Positions 24,765 through 33,207 of a stretch of DNA of 64,000 nucleotides are shown one piece after another (position 1 is the first letter of the stretch; each line of letters opens with the position of its first letter). A model generated the notes under the pieces. That model did not search any database. It had not been told where the DNA came from and saw nothing but the letters and a program-made list of their open reading frames with translations. The stretch is from the NCBI RefSeq assembly GCF_030063135.1, contig NZ_JASISO010000015.1:91505-155504 (forward strand), in the 5' to 3' direction. This DNA comes from Streptomyces sp. G-G2. Lineage in GTDB: Bacteria > Actinomycetota > Actinomycetes > Streptomycetales > Streptomycetaceae. The position numbers were made by a program, and so were the translations under genes.

Positions 24765-26057
24765 ATGAAGCCTGCCGCCGACCGTCTCGCCGCGCTGCTC
24801 GGGCCCTGGTTCGCCGGGCCCCTGCCGGTCCGGGTACGGGCCTGGGACGGTACGGAGGCCGGGCCCGAGGGGGCTCCGGTCGTCGTACTGCGGTCACCGG
24901 AGGCACTGCGCAGGCTGCTCTGGCAGCCGGGTGAACTCGGCCTGGCCGAGGCGTACATCGCCGGGGACCTCGACGTCGAGGGCGATCTGGCCGAAGGGCT
25001 GGGCCGGGTGTGGAGCGCCCTGCGCGAGCACGGCACCGCCCGCCCGGGCCCGGGCGCCCTCGCGAAGGCGGCCGCCCTCGCCGCCGGCCTGGGCGCCGTG
25101 GGCCCGCCGCCCGCCGCCCCGGACGCCGGGCCCGGGCGGGCCCGGCTGCGCGGCCGGCCGCACAGCGCGGCCCGGGACCGCGCGGCGATCGCGCACCACT
25201 ACGATCTGTCGAACGAGTTCTACGCCCTGCTGCTGGACCGGACGATGGCCTACTCCTGCGGCTACTGGACCCGCCCGGACGATCCCGGCTACGGTCTGGC
25301 CGACGCGCAGCGGGACAAGCTGGAGCTGATCTGCCGCAAACTGGGACTCGGCCCCGGGAAGCGGCTGCTCGACGTCGGGTGCGGGTGGGGCGCGCTGGCG
25401 CTGTACGCGGCCCGGGAGCACAAGGCCGAGGTCACCGCGGTCACCCTGTCCCGGGCCCAGCACGCGTTCGTCGCGGCCCGGGTCGAGGAGGAGGGGCTGG
25501 GCGCGCTGGTCGACGTACAGCTGCGCCACTACCGCCACATCGAGGGCGGCGGTTACGACGCCGTCACGGCGATCGAGATGGGGGAACACGTGGGTGACGC
25601 CGAGTACCCGGACTTCGCCGCCCTGCTGCACGGCGTACTGCGGCCCGGCGGGCGGCTGCTGGTCCAGCAGATGTCCCGGGGGGCGTCGGCGCCGGGCGGC
25701 GGGGCGTTCATCGGGACGTACATCGCGCCCGACATGCACATGCGGCCCGTGGGCCGGACCGTGGACCTGCTGGAGGTCGCGGGGCTGGAGGTGCGTTCGG
25801 TGGAGTCGCTGCGCGAGCACTACGTCCGTACGATCCGGGCCTGGCACCGGACCCTGGAGGAGCGCTGGGTACGGTTCACCGCGCTGGTGGGTGAGCCCAC
25901 GGCCCGGGTGTGGCGGCTCTACCTGGCCGGGAGCGCCCTCGCCTTCGCACAGCGGCGGATGGGTGTGGACCAGATCCTCGCCGTACGCGCGTCCCGGGAG
26001 GGCGACGCGTCGATGCCGCCGACACCGGCGGCCTGGTACGGACGGGCCGCGTCGTGA
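24765..26057 (+). CDS. Cyclopropane-fatty-acyl-phospholipid synthase family methyltransferase
   Basis: 430 residues, ATG with GGAGGG 7 nt upstream. An N-terminal lipid-carrier-like part (GLAEAYIAGDLDVEGDL) is followed by HYDLSNEFYALLLD, the SAM motif LLDVGCGWG at 201-209, VTLSRAQHAFV and EMGEHVGD. It should transfer a methylene group from SAM to unsaturated acyl chains of membrane lipids. The position of the usual SITEMGEHVG-type motif is kept. Its stop overlaps the next gene start as GTGA, so a hydrolase is coupled to it. Confidence 0.88.
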   Translation: MKPAADRLAALLGPWFAGPLPVRVRAWDGTEAGPEGAPVVVLRSPEALRRLLWQPGELGLAEAYIAGDLDVEGDLAEGLGRVWSALREHGTARPGPGALAKAAALAAGLGAVGPPPAAPDAGPGRARLRGRPHSAARDRAAIAHHYDLSNEFYALLLDRTMAYSCGYWTRPDDPGYGLADAQRDKLELICRKLGLGPGKRLLDVGCGWGALALYAAREHKAEVTAVTLSRAQHAFVAARVEEEGLGALVDVQLRHYRHIEGGGYDAVTAIEMGEHVGDAEYPDFAALLHGVLRPGGRLLVQQMSRGASAPGGGAFIGTYIAPDMHMRPVGRTVDLLEVAGLEVRSVESLREHYVRTIRAWHRTLEERWVRFTALVGEPTARVWRLYLAGSALAFAQRRMGVDQILAVRASREGDASMPPTPAAWYGRAAS

Positions 26058-26884
26058 CGCGCGGGGGCGGGAGCCGCGGCGGGGAACCGGCTCCGGACGC
26101 GGACCAGGACCCGGCTCCGGACGCGGCCCCCGTCCTGGTCCGGCGGTGGGGGCCACCGGATCCCGAGGCCGTGGTCCTGCTGCTGCACGGCGGCCGGGCC
26201 GACGCCCTCGATCCGCCGTCGCGGCTCAACCTGCCGCGGACTCGGCTGCGCCCCTTCGGCTCCGCCATCGCCGCGGCCACCGGGCTGGACCGGGTGCTGG
26301 TGGCGGAGGTGCGCTACCGGCACCGGGGCTGGAACGGGGCGCGCGCCGACGCCGCGCGGGACGCGCGACGGGCCCTGGCCGAGGTCCGGCGGGACGCCGG
26401 TCCGGTGCCGGTGGTGCTGGTGGGGCACTCGATGGGCGCGCGCGCGGCGCTCGCCGTGGCGGACGACCCCTTCGTACGCGGTGTGGTCGCCCTCGCGCCC
26501 TGGTGCCCGCCGGGGGAACCGACCGGGCACCTGACGGGACGGCGGCTGCTGCTCCTGCACGATCCGGCGGACCGGGTCACCGCCGCCCGCGCCACCTGGG
26601 ACTTCGCTCAACGGGCCCGCGCGGACGGTGCGTGGGCGCTGGGCGTCCTGATGCCGAAGGGGGGCCACGCCATGCTGCGCGACGCTCACGTCTGGCACCG
26701 GGTGACGACGGCGCTGACCCTGGGGCTGCTGGGCCTGGCTCCCCTCCCCCCGGAACTGTGGGCTCCGGGCAGCGAGCCGGTCCTGCCCCTCGAACGGTTG
26801 CTGCCACGGCTGGGGTCGGCGCCGGGACCGCTGCCGGACGCCCCGGCGCGGAGCTCCACCGGCCGCCCGCCCCCGCCGAACTGA
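26054..26884 (+). CDS. Alpha/beta hydrolase (dienelactone-hydrolase-like)
   Basis: 276 residues. GTG at 26054 overlaps the cyclopropane synthase stop as GTGA, which decides the start. An oxyanion HGG (residues 45-47), nucleophile elbow GHSMG with Ser126, an acid in HDPADR (170-173) and His205 in KGGHAM form the triad. The C-terminus is Pro-rich and probably disordered. Coupling suggests action on a lipid or ester related to the synthase product; this is inference. Confidence 0.82.
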   Translation: MTRGGGSRGGEPAPDADQDPAPDAAPVLVRRWGPPDPEAVVLLLHGGRADALDPPSRLNLPRTRLRPFGSAIAAATGLDRVLVAEVRYRHRGWNGARADAARDARRALAEVRRDAGPVPVVLVGHSMGARAALAVADDPFVRGVVALAPWCPPGEPTGHLTGRRLLLLHDPADRVTAARATWDFAQRARADGAWALGVLMPKGGHAMLRDAHVWHRVTTALTLGLLGLAPLPPELWAPGSEPVLPLERLLPRLGSAPGPLPDAPARSSTGRPPPPN

Positions 26885-26954
26885 TGCCGCACTTCCCGGC
26901 AACAACCCGGCGCGGCGGAGGGCTCATTCGCTCGCTCGCGGGTATACGCCGCCC

Positions 26955-27677
26955 ATGAAACAGACCTGGTACAAGCGGAGGGCCGCCGGCGCGGGTGCGG
27001 AGACCGAAACTGGCGGGCGGGCGAAGAGCCTGGTGGCCACGCTGCGCAAGCCTTCGAAAGGACCCGTGCGGGAGCGGCCGCGGGAGCCGGTCCGGCGAAA
27101 GCCGGAACGAAAGCCCCTGGCCGAGCCCGTGGTCGAACCGTCCGCCGGGCCGGGCCCCGGCTCGGGCGCCGCGCTGCGCCGCCCGGCTCCGATGCACCCC
27201 GCGCTCCGAGCCGCGGCCATGGTCCTCGCGCTGATCGGCACCATCGCCTTCAGTGTGGTCCTGGCCCGGCTCACCCTGGAGCCCTCCCCGGCCTCCGCGG
27301 CCCTCACCTACAGCAATGTGCGTCCGGGGCAGTCGATCCGGGCCTACGTCGACCACGGGACGTTCCGCGAGACCGTGCGGCAGCTCGGCGGGAACCTGCT
27401 GCTGGGCGTGCCGTTCGGGGTGCTGCTGCCCGTCCTGGTGCCGCAGGCGCGCGGGCTGGCGCGGGTGGTGGCGTGCACCGCGCTGGTGATGGTGCTGGTC
27501 GAGCTGGTCCAGGGGGCCCTGGTGACGGGCCGGGCCTTCGACATCGACGACGTCATCCTCAACACCTCGGGCGCACTGCTCGGTTACCTGCTGCTGGGGC
27601 GGCGGCTGGGGCGGGCCGTGCATCCCCGGCGCAGGCACTGGTGGCACCGCTTCACCCAGCGGGCCGACGCCCGGTAG
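26955..27677 (+). CDS. VanZ-family membrane protein
   Basis: 240 residues. A basic N-terminus of about 80 residues rich in Lys/Arg/Pro precedes four membrane helices. The VanZ core is visible: LGGNLLLGVPFGVLLPVL, VACTALVMVLVELVQG and GRAFDIDDVILNTSGALLGYLL. VanZ proteins give low-level teicoplanin resistance in enterococci, but most homologues have no known role. Independent short gaps separate it from both neighbours. Confidence 0.85.
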   Translation: MKQTWYKRRAAGAGAETETGGRAKSLVATLRKPSKGPVRERPREPVRRKPERKPLAEPVVEPSAGPGPGSGAALRRPAPMHPALRAAAMVLALIGTIAFSVVLARLTLEPSPASAALTYSNVRPGQSIRAYVDHGTFRETVRQLGGNLLLGVPFGVLLPVLVPQARGLARVVACTALVMVLVELVQGALVTGRAFDIDDVILNTSGALLGYLLLGRRLGRAVHPRRRHWWHRFTQRADAR

Positions 27678-27722
27678 GGCCGGTGCGGCGTAGCCCGGGC
27701 GGATCCGGGGCATGCGCGTCGT

Positions 27723-28406
27723 ATGGACAAGTCATCGCTCGACGCGGAGCGGCGGCCCGGGCCGCCGCATCCGCGCCGCCTGCCGTGGTGGGGGCGGATC
27801 GTCGGCGCGCTGGTCGTGGCGGCGGTACTCGTGGCGCTCGTAGGCAGGTTCCATCTGCTCCCCGGTTTCGGTGACCTCTTCGGCGAGGAGACCCGGGACC
27901 GTTCGGGGCCCGTACTCCTCAAGTCGATCCAGGACATGCACCGTTACGAGGGCGCGGCCGGCAACTTCCAGGTGGTGGTGGACCTGGAGAAGGACGCGCC
28001 CTTCCTCCCGGACTCGATCCGCGGCACCCGGACGCTGTACGTCGGCGCGGGCAGCGTCAGCGGGTACGTCGACCTGGGCGCGCTCGGCGACAAGAGCATC
28101 ACGGTGAACGCGGACCGCACCGCGGCGACGCTCCACCTGCCGCACGCCGTGCTCGGCACCGCGAACCTCGACCTCGACCACTCGTACGCGGTGTCCCAGC
28201 AGCGCGGACTGCTGGACCGACTGGGGGACCTGTTCTCCGGCAATCCCGGCGGCGAGGAGGCCGTGCAGCGGCTCGCGGTACGGCACATCTCCGACGCCGC
28301 GCGCGAGAGCGGGCTCGCCGAACGCGCCGAGAAGAACACCACGACGATGCTGGAGGGGCTGCTCCGATCGCTGGGGTTCCGGGAGGTGACGGTCACCTAC
28401 GCCTGA
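27723..28406 (+). CDS. DUF4230 membrane-anchored protein
   Basis: 227 residues. One N-terminal helix (residues about 23-45, IVGALVVAAVLVALVG) anchors an outside domain. The DUF4230 signature is clear: LLKSIQDMHRYEGAAGNFQVVV, GTRTLYVGAGSVSGYVDLG, YAVSQQRGLLDRLGDLF and the C-terminal TMLEGLLRSLGFREVTV. Function unknown. A strong terminator follows. Confidence 0.85.
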   Translation: MDKSSLDAERRPGPPHPRRLPWWGRIVGALVVAAVLVALVGRFHLLPGFGDLFGEETRDRSGPVLLKSIQDMHRYEGAAGNFQVVVDLEKDAPFLPDSIRGTRTLYVGAGSVSGYVDLGALGDKSITVNADRTAATLHLPHAVLGTANLDLDHSYAVSQQRGLLDRLGDLFSGNPGGEEAVQRLAVRHISDAARESGLAERAEKNTTTMLEGLLRSLGFREVTVTYA

Positions 28407-28429
28407 GGCTCCTCCCGCGCGCACGATGC

Positions 28430-28457
28430 GCCCCCGACCGCCGGAGCGGTCGGGGGC
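28430..28457. terminator. Bidirectional terminator between DUF4230 and EF-G genes
   Basis: GCCCCCGACCG / CGGTCGGGGGC, a perfect 11-bp stem with a 6-nt loop, between convergent stops at 28406 and 28465. Confidence 0.8.
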
Positions 28458-28464
28458 CCTACGT

Positions 28465-30591
28465 TCACGCGGGGAGCACCCGCGCGCGCACCGTCTCCGG
28501 TACGGGGGCGTAGCCCGTGGGCCGGGCGGTGAAGGTGCCCCGGCCCTGGCTGCGACTGCGCAACCGGGAGGCGTAGCCGAAGAGTTCGGCCAGCGGAACC
28601 GACGCGGTGATCGCCGTCGTGCCCGCACGGACCGCCGAACCGCAGACCCGGCCGCGGCGGGCCGCCAGATCGCCGAGCACCCCGCCGACCGCCTCGTCGG
28701 GGACGGTGACCACGACCTCGGCCACCGGTTCCAGCAGGTCCATCGCACAGGCGCGCAGGGCCTCGCGCAGCGCGAACCGGCCCGCCGCCCTGAACGCCAT
28801 CTCCGAGGAGTCCTTGGAGTGCGTCGCACCATCGGTCAGCGTGACGCGCACCCCGGTCACCGGATGGCCGCCGAGGGGGCCCTCGGCGAGCGCGTCCCGG
28901 CAGCCCGCCTCGACCGCGCGGACGTACTCCTGCGGCACCCGCCCGCCGACGACCACCGACCGGAACACGAGCGCGCCGTCGCCCGCGCGGCCGCCGCCGC
29001 CATCGCCCGGGCCCGCGACCTCGCCCCCGCCGTCGAACGGTTCGACGTCGATGACCACGTGCGCGAACTGGCCCGCGCCGCCGTCCTGTTTGACGTGCCG
29101 GTACACCAGCCCGGACACGCCCCGGGCCACCGTCTCGCGGTAGGCCACGCGCGGCCTGCCGACGTCCACGAGCAGTCCGTGGCTGCGGCGGATCTTCTCC
29201 ACCGCTACCTCCAGGTGCAGTTCGCCCATCCCGGACAGCAGTGTCTGGCCGGTCTCGCGGTCCGTCCGTACGGTCAGCGACGGGTCCTCCTCGACCAGTC
29301 GGCCCAGCGCCGACGCCAGTCTCCCGATCTCGGTGCCGGTCTTCGCCTCGACGGCCACGGAGACCACCGGGGCGGCCACCGCGGGGGGTTCGAGGACGAG
29401 CGGGGCGCCGGGCGCGCAGAGCGTGGATCCGGACCGGGCCGACTTGAGCCCGACCACGGCCACGATGTCCCCGGCCACCGCCTCGTCGACCTCGGTGTGG
29501 CGGTCGGCCTGCACCCGCAGGATCCGGCCGATCCGTTCGGTGCGGCCCGCCGTCGCGTCCAGCACGGTGTCTCCCTTCCGAAGCGTTCCCGAGTACACGC
29601 GCAGGCAGGTCAGCCGTCCGGTCGCCGTCGCGTTCACCTTGAACGCGAGCGCGGCGAACGGCACCGAGGGGTCGGCGCGGCGTTCTTCCACGCCGCCGTC
29701 CCGGCCGGTTCCGGTCCCCCGGACGGGCGGAACGTCCGCCGGGGAGGGCAGGTACGCCACCACGGCGTCCAGCAGCGGTTCGACGGCGCGGTCGCGGTAG
29801 GCCGATCCGCACAGCACGACCACCCCTTCACCGCCACGGGTCAGGTCGCGCAGAGCGGCGGACAGCGTGGCGGCGGACAGCGCCGAGGTGGCGCAGTACT
29901 CCTCCAGCGCGGCCGGATGCAGCTCCGCCACCTGCTCCTCCAGCAACCGGCGTCGCCGCAGCGCCTCTTCGAGCAGCGCGCCGGGTACGTCGCCGGTCTC
30001 GAAGGATCCCGGCTCGGCGCCGCCGCCCCACACCAGCGCGCGCATCCGTACGAGGTCCACGACACCGGTGAACCCGTCCTCCCGCCCGATCGGCAGCTGG
30101 ACCACCAGCGGAACGACGTGGAGCCGGTCCCGCAGGGAGGCGACGGCCGTGTCGAGATCCGCTCCGACCCGGTCCATCTTGTTGACGAAGGCGATGCGCG
30201 GCACTCCGTGGCGGTCGGCCTGCCGCCACACGGACTCGCTCTGCGGTTCGACGCCCGCGACGGCGTCGAAGACGGCGACGGCCCCGTCGAGCACCCGCAG
30301 GGACCGCTCCACCTCGTCGGAGAAGTCGACGTGGCCCGGGGTGTCGATGAGATTGATCCGGTGGCTGTCCCAGGTGCAGCTGACGGCCGCCGCGAAGATG
30401 GTGATCCCGCGGTCGCGTTCCTGCGGGTCGAAGTCTGTGACGGTCGTGCCGTCATGGACCTCGCCCCGTTTGTAGGTGGCACCGGTCGCGTAGAGGAAGC
30501 GTTCGGTGAGCGTGGTCTTGCCCGCGTCGACGTGCGCGAGGATGCCGAGGTTGCGGACGGTGGTGGTAGTGGTCGTGGTGTCGGTGCGCAT
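28465..30591 (-). CDS. Elongation factor G paralogue (EF-G2)
   Basis: 708 residues. After a run of Thr (residues 5-11) comes the GTPase domain: G1 HVDAGKTT (20-27), switch motif ERDRGITI, G3 DTPGH and G4 NKMD. All EF-G domains follow, including RSLRVLDGAVAVFDAVAGVEPQSE and the domain IV-V segments GELHLEVAVEKIRRSHG and ALRACAMDLLEPVAEV. It stands alone, not in a str operon with rpsL, rpsG and tuf, so it is a second EF-G, possibly used under ribosome stress or as a protection or recycling factor. A 24-codon leader ORF, hairpins and a WhiB7-like promoter precede it. Tet(M)-type proteins differ in the conserved EVERSLRVLDGAVAV wording. Confidence 0.9.
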   Translation of the reverse strand: MRTDTTTTTTTVRNLGILAHVDAGKTTLTERFLYATGATYKRGEVHDGTTVTDFDPQERDRGITIFAAAVSCTWDSHRINLIDTPGHVDFSDEVERSLRVLDGAVAVFDAVAGVEPQSESVWRQADRHGVPRIAFVNKMDRVGADLDTAVASLRDRLHVVPLVVQLPIGREDGFTGVVDLVRMRALVWGGGAEPGSFETGDVPGALLEEALRRRRLLEEQVAELHPAALEEYCATSALSAATLSAALRDLTRGGEGVVVLCGSAYRDRAVEPLLDAVVAYLPSPADVPPVRGTGTGRDGGVEERRADPSVPFAALAFKVNATATGRLTCLRVYSGTLRKGDTVLDATAGRTERIGRILRVQADRHTEVDEAVAGDIVAVVGLKSARSGSTLCAPGAPLVLEPPAVAAPVVSVAVEAKTGTEIGRLASALGRLVEEDPSLTVRTDRETGQTLLSGMGELHLEVAVEKIRRSHGLLVDVGRPRVAYRETVARGVSGLVYRHVKQDGGAGQFAHVVIDVEPFDGGGEVAGPGDGGGGRAGDGALVFRSVVVGGRVPQEYVRAVEAGCRDALAEGPLGGHPVTGVRVTLTDGATHSKDSSEMAFRAAGRFALREALRACAMDLLEPVAEVVVTVPDEAVGGVLGDLAARRGRVCGSAVRAGTTAITASVPLAELFGYASRLRSRSQGRGTFTARPTGYAPVPETVRARVLPA

Positions 30592-30676
30592 GGCCCGAGG
30601 CCTTTCCGGCGTGTTCTGTGTCAGGGCGGCGCGAAGTGCCCGGGGATGCCGCGAGCAGGGCTCAACAGGCAGGGGG

Positions 30677-30721
30677 GAAGAGGGTGTTCACGAAGCGGCC
30701 ATGAGGGCGTTCACTCTTCGT
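30677..30721 (-). promoter_or_regulatory. Mutually exclusive hairpins in the EF-G2 leader
   Basis: Two pairings compete: 30690-30695 with 30716-30721 (ACGAAG/CTTCGT), and 30677-30682 with 30714-30719 (GAAGAG/CTCTTC). The region also holds an 11-nt direct repeat with one mismatch (30681-30691, 30704-30714). Such overlap is what an attenuator needs. Confidence 0.4.
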
Positions 30722-30730
30722 CCCGGACGT

Positions 30731-30758
30731 CCGGTGACAACCGCGCGGCGGTCACCGG
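30731..30758 (-). promoter_or_regulatory. Hairpin overlapping the leader-peptide stop
   Basis: Perfect 8-bp stem CCGGTGAC / GTCACCGG with a 12-nt loop. The leader stop TGA (30752-30754) lies in the 5' arm, so a ribosome stalled near the end of the leader would open this stem. Confidence 0.55.
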
Positions 30759-30826
30759 GAAACCGAGGACACCAGGATCACGTCGTACCGCGACCGGAGA
30801 ACGCGGACAGCGATGGTGTGGCACAT
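30752..30826 (-). CDS. Putative 24-residue leader peptide upstream of EF-G2
   Basis: Starts at ATG 30826 with GGGAG about 7 nt upstream and encodes MCHTIAVRVLRSRYDVILVS plus SVSR. It ends inside the hairpin at 30731-30758, about 160 nt before the EF-G2 start. The hydrophobic/basic make-up and position resemble stalling leaders of ribosome-targeting antibiotic resistance genes. No function is proven; coding potential rests on the ribosome site and the arrangement. Confidence 0.5.
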   Translation of the reverse strand: MCHTIAVRVLRSRYDVILVSSVSR

Positions 30827-30899
30827 GCTGTGGGCTCCCCTCGTTCGGTGGTTCGGTGACACGCGCACCGCGATCTCAGGGCGGTGCCACGCAGGAGCG

Positions 30900-30937
30900 A
30901 GTGTAGGCGGCCGGGACGGGCACGGCACGGTCTTTTT
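30900..30937 (-). promoter_or_regulatory. WhiB7/WblC-like promoter for the EF-G2 leader
   Basis: On the reverse strand, TACACT (30900-30905) is a good -10. GTGCCG sits 17 nt upstream as a weak -35, and an isolated AAAAA run lies 4 nt above that. An AT-rich block next to a -35 is the hallmark of WhiB7-activated promoters. The predicted leader mRNA has about 65 nt before the leader ATG. Confidence 0.5.
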
Positions 30938-31196
30938 CCGCCCGGGCTCTGCGCAGGAGGACACGTTCCGTCACGACGGCCCGGGTTCAAGGGCCGAATG
31001 GTGGACCGGTTTTGCGACGGAATGGCGGCGGAACGGACGGATTCAGCGGCTGGTCCGGGGAATTCCGGCAGGTCCGACGGCGGCGCGATCCATTCGCTCT
31101 CCACGCATGTGGACTGGGCCGCCCTTGAACGGCGTCGACATACTGGCGCCGAACCGCAGGAACATTCCCCCACCCAAGGGAAGAGGGATCATTCTC

Positions 31197-31568
31197 ATGC
31201 GTATCATCCGTCCGCTCGTCATGGGCGCCATGGCTCTCGTCGCCGTCATCGGAACCGCCCCGGCAGCCCTCGCGGCCCCGCCCGCCCCCACCGCGTACAA
31301 CTGTTCCACCGGCTGGTTCTGCATCTACAGCGGCTGGGACGGCAGCGGGACACGCTGCCAGTGGCAGAGCGCCCAGCGCGCGAACACCGCCGACGACTGC
31401 AGTTTCATCCGCAACGGCCAGAACGTCCGCTCCGTCGCCAACAGCACCGGGCGGCGCAAGCAGTACTACACGGGAACCAACTACAACAACCGCGTGGGAT
31501 CGACCCCTTCGGGTGGCAGCGGGAATCTCCAGGGCAGCTACCAGATCCGCTCCTTCAAACCCCAGTAA
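31197..31568 (+). CDS. Secreted peptidase-inhibitor I36-like protein
   Basis: 123 residues, ATG at 31197 after an AGAGGGA element. A signal peptide covers 1-27 (IIRPLVMGAMALVAVIGTAP). The mature part has four Cys (36, 42, 54, 68) in TGWFCIYSGWDGSGTRCQWQ and DDCSF, with a C-terminal GSYQIRSFKPQ. This is the pattern of the I36 (Streptomyces metalloprotease inhibitor) family of small beta/gamma-crystallin-like proteins. It may protect the cell from its own exported proteases or have an antibiotic-like role; not tested. Confidence 0.75.
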   Translation: MRIIRPLVMGAMALVAVIGTAPAALAAPPAPTAYNCSTGWFCIYSGWDGSGTRCQWQSAQRANTADDCSFIRNGQNVRSVANSTGRRKQYYTGTNYNNRVGSTPSGGSGNLQGSYQIRSFKPQ

Positions 31569-31677
31569 TAATTCACGAGGGAATGACCGGACGCATTCTC
31601 ACGCCGCCGCGCCGGAAAGGCGGCAGGGGCACGGGCCGCCACGGGCGGCCTCGGGCACCACGCAGCGTGAGGGGCGT

Positions 31678-31718
31678 GAAGGAGCCCTGTCGCACGCTCT
31701 CCGCGACAGGGCTCCTTC
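31678..31718. terminator. Strong bidirectional terminator
   Basis: Perfect 16-bp stem (31678-31693, 31703-31718) around a 9-nt loop, between the I36 gene and the convergent hydrolase remnant. Confidence 0.8.
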
Positions 31719-31745
31719 GCGATCGCCTACGCCGTGCTAGTGCCG

Positions 31746-32276
31746 CTAGATCTGGCGCGCGGCGGCGCGGATCGAGTCGAGGACGAGCTCGGGCCGCGAG
31801 AGCATCGGGACGTGGCTGGTGTCGGCCTCGACGGTGGTGGCGATGCGTTCGGCCATGAACCGCTCCAGCTCTGGATTGATGGCGTGGTCCTGCTTGGCCA
31901 CGATGTACTGGCTCGGCTTCGACCTCCAGGCGACCTCGTCGGTCCTGGTCCCGAGGAGTTCCGCGCGCGGGGCGCCCTGGGTCGCCCAGACCAGCTGCCG
32001 CTCCTCCTCGGGCAGGTCGCCGCAGAAGTGGGAGATTCCGGCGCGGGCGATCCACAGCCGCCCGTCCTCGCTGTCCAGGTGGGAGAAGAGCGGCGGCGGG
32101 TCGAACTTTCCGATCAGCGCCTCCGTGCTCTCCCCCGCGTCGGGCGCGAGCGCGGCGATGTAGACGAGCGCGCCGACCCGGTCGTCGGTACCGGCGGCGG
32201 TGATGACGAAGCCGCCCCAGGAGTGGCCGACGAGGACCGCCGGGGCGCTGACCCGGCCCGTGACCCGCGCCGCCAC
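31746..32276 (-). pseudogene. Alpha/beta hydrolase lacking its N-terminus
   Basis: 176 codons from GTG at 32276, with no ribosome site. The nucleophile elbow GHSWGG, a lid region and the final ADTSHVPMLSRPE His are present. The first strands and the HG oxyanion motif (about 70 residues in relatives) are missing. Upstream sequence changes abruptly to a purine-rich tract. Probably a 5' deletion remnant. Confidence 0.65.
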
Positions 32277-32291
32277 GGCCGGCTTTCCCCC

Positions 32292-32376
32292 AAGAGGCCG
32301 AAGGAGAAGCGCCGGAGAGGAGGGGGAGAAGCGGGCAGATGGGGGAAGGGGAAGGGGGACGGTACGAAGGAGGGCG
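32292..32376 (+). other. Purine-rich strand between hydrolase remnant and HNH gene
   Basis: About 85 nt are almost all A/G on the forward strand (runs such as GGGGGAAGGGGAAGGGGG). It lies at the break of the truncated hydrolase and upstream of the HNH lipoprotein gene. It could form triplex or other non-B structures and may be a rearrangement junction. Confidence 0.5.
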
Positions 32377-32466
32377 CCACGTGGAACCCGGCCCCTTGGG
32401 AAATACCGGTACTGGGTAGGGTGAACGGGACAAGTGAGCTCGTGCGGTCGAGGGTGGGGTCTGGAT

Positions 32467-33207
32467 ATGGGACGTCAGATGCGCGTGTCCGGCGGAGTGC
32501 TGGCGGTCACAGTGCTCCTCGCCGTCGCCGGGTGTTCCTCTCCCGTGGGAGACGGCAAGCCGGGCGGTCCCTCGGCGGGCGCGAAGACCCCGAAGCCTTC
32601 GGCGTCCGCCCCGGGGGGCGGGTCCGACGACGCCAAGCCGGTGGGCGGGGACGTACTGCCCGGGATGGTGAACGTCGCGGTGGCCCGGACCCAGCTGGCC
32701 GCCCTGAAGGTGGCTCCGGGGGGCGGGATGGCCGGGTACAGCCGGGCTCAGTTCACGCACTGGATCGACCAGGGCAACAAGTGCGACACGCGCGAGACCG
32801 TGCTCAAGCGGGACGGCAAGAACGTCACCCAGGACGCTTCCTGCAAGGCCGTCTCGGGGACGTGGAAGAGCCTGTACGACGGGGCGGAGATCACGGACGC
32901 CGCCAAGATGGACATCGACCACATGGTGCCGCTGGCCGCCGCGTGGCGCTCCGGCGCGAACAAGTGGACCTCGGAGCAGCGCAAGGCATTCGCCAATGAC
33001 CTGGTCCACCCGCAGCTGCTGGCCGTCTCCGCGTCCTCGAACCGGTCCAAGGGCGACCAGGAGCCGGACCTGTGGCAGCCGCCGAGCAAGGGCGCCTGGT
33101 GCCAGTACGGACGGGCCTGGACCACCGTCAAGTCCACCTACGGACTGACGGTCAGCGAATCGGAGAAGAAGATGCTGACGTCGATGCTGGACAGCTGCGC
33201 CTCATGA
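32467..33207 (+). CDS. Lipoprotein HNH nuclease (DUF1524/GmrSD-like)
   Basis: 246 residues. The N-terminus has a lipobox (LLAVAGCSS, Cys23), so the protein is probably membrane-attached outside the cell. A Pro/Lys/Gly linker follows to about residue 65. The nuclease core reads KCDTRETVLKRDG, AKMDIDHMVPLAAAWRSGA (Asp151-His152), KWTSEQRKAFANDL and LLAVSASSNRSKGDQEPDLW, the HNH pattern of DUF1524. Extracellular nucleases of this type may supply phosphate and nucleosides. The next gene overlaps as ATGA. Confidence 0.87.
   Translation: MGRQMRVSGGVLAVTVLLAVAGCSSPVGDGKPGGPSAGAKTPKPSASAPGGGSDDAKPVGGDVLPGMVNVAVARTQLAALKVAPGGGMAGYSRAQFTHWIDQGNKCDTRETVLKRDGKNVTQDASCKAVSGTWKSLYDGAEITDAAKMDIDHMVPLAAAWRSGANKWTSEQRKAFANDLVHPQLLAVSASSNRSKGDQEPDLWQPPSKGAWCQYGRAWTTVKSTYGLTVSESEKKMLTSMLDSCAS

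Noticed and set aside
28465..30591. Tet(M)-type ribosome protection protein
   Set aside because: The GTPase wording (GEVHDGTT, EVERSLRVLDGAVAV, GVEPQSE) follows EF-G, not Tet(M). A protection role is not excluded but is not supported by sequence.
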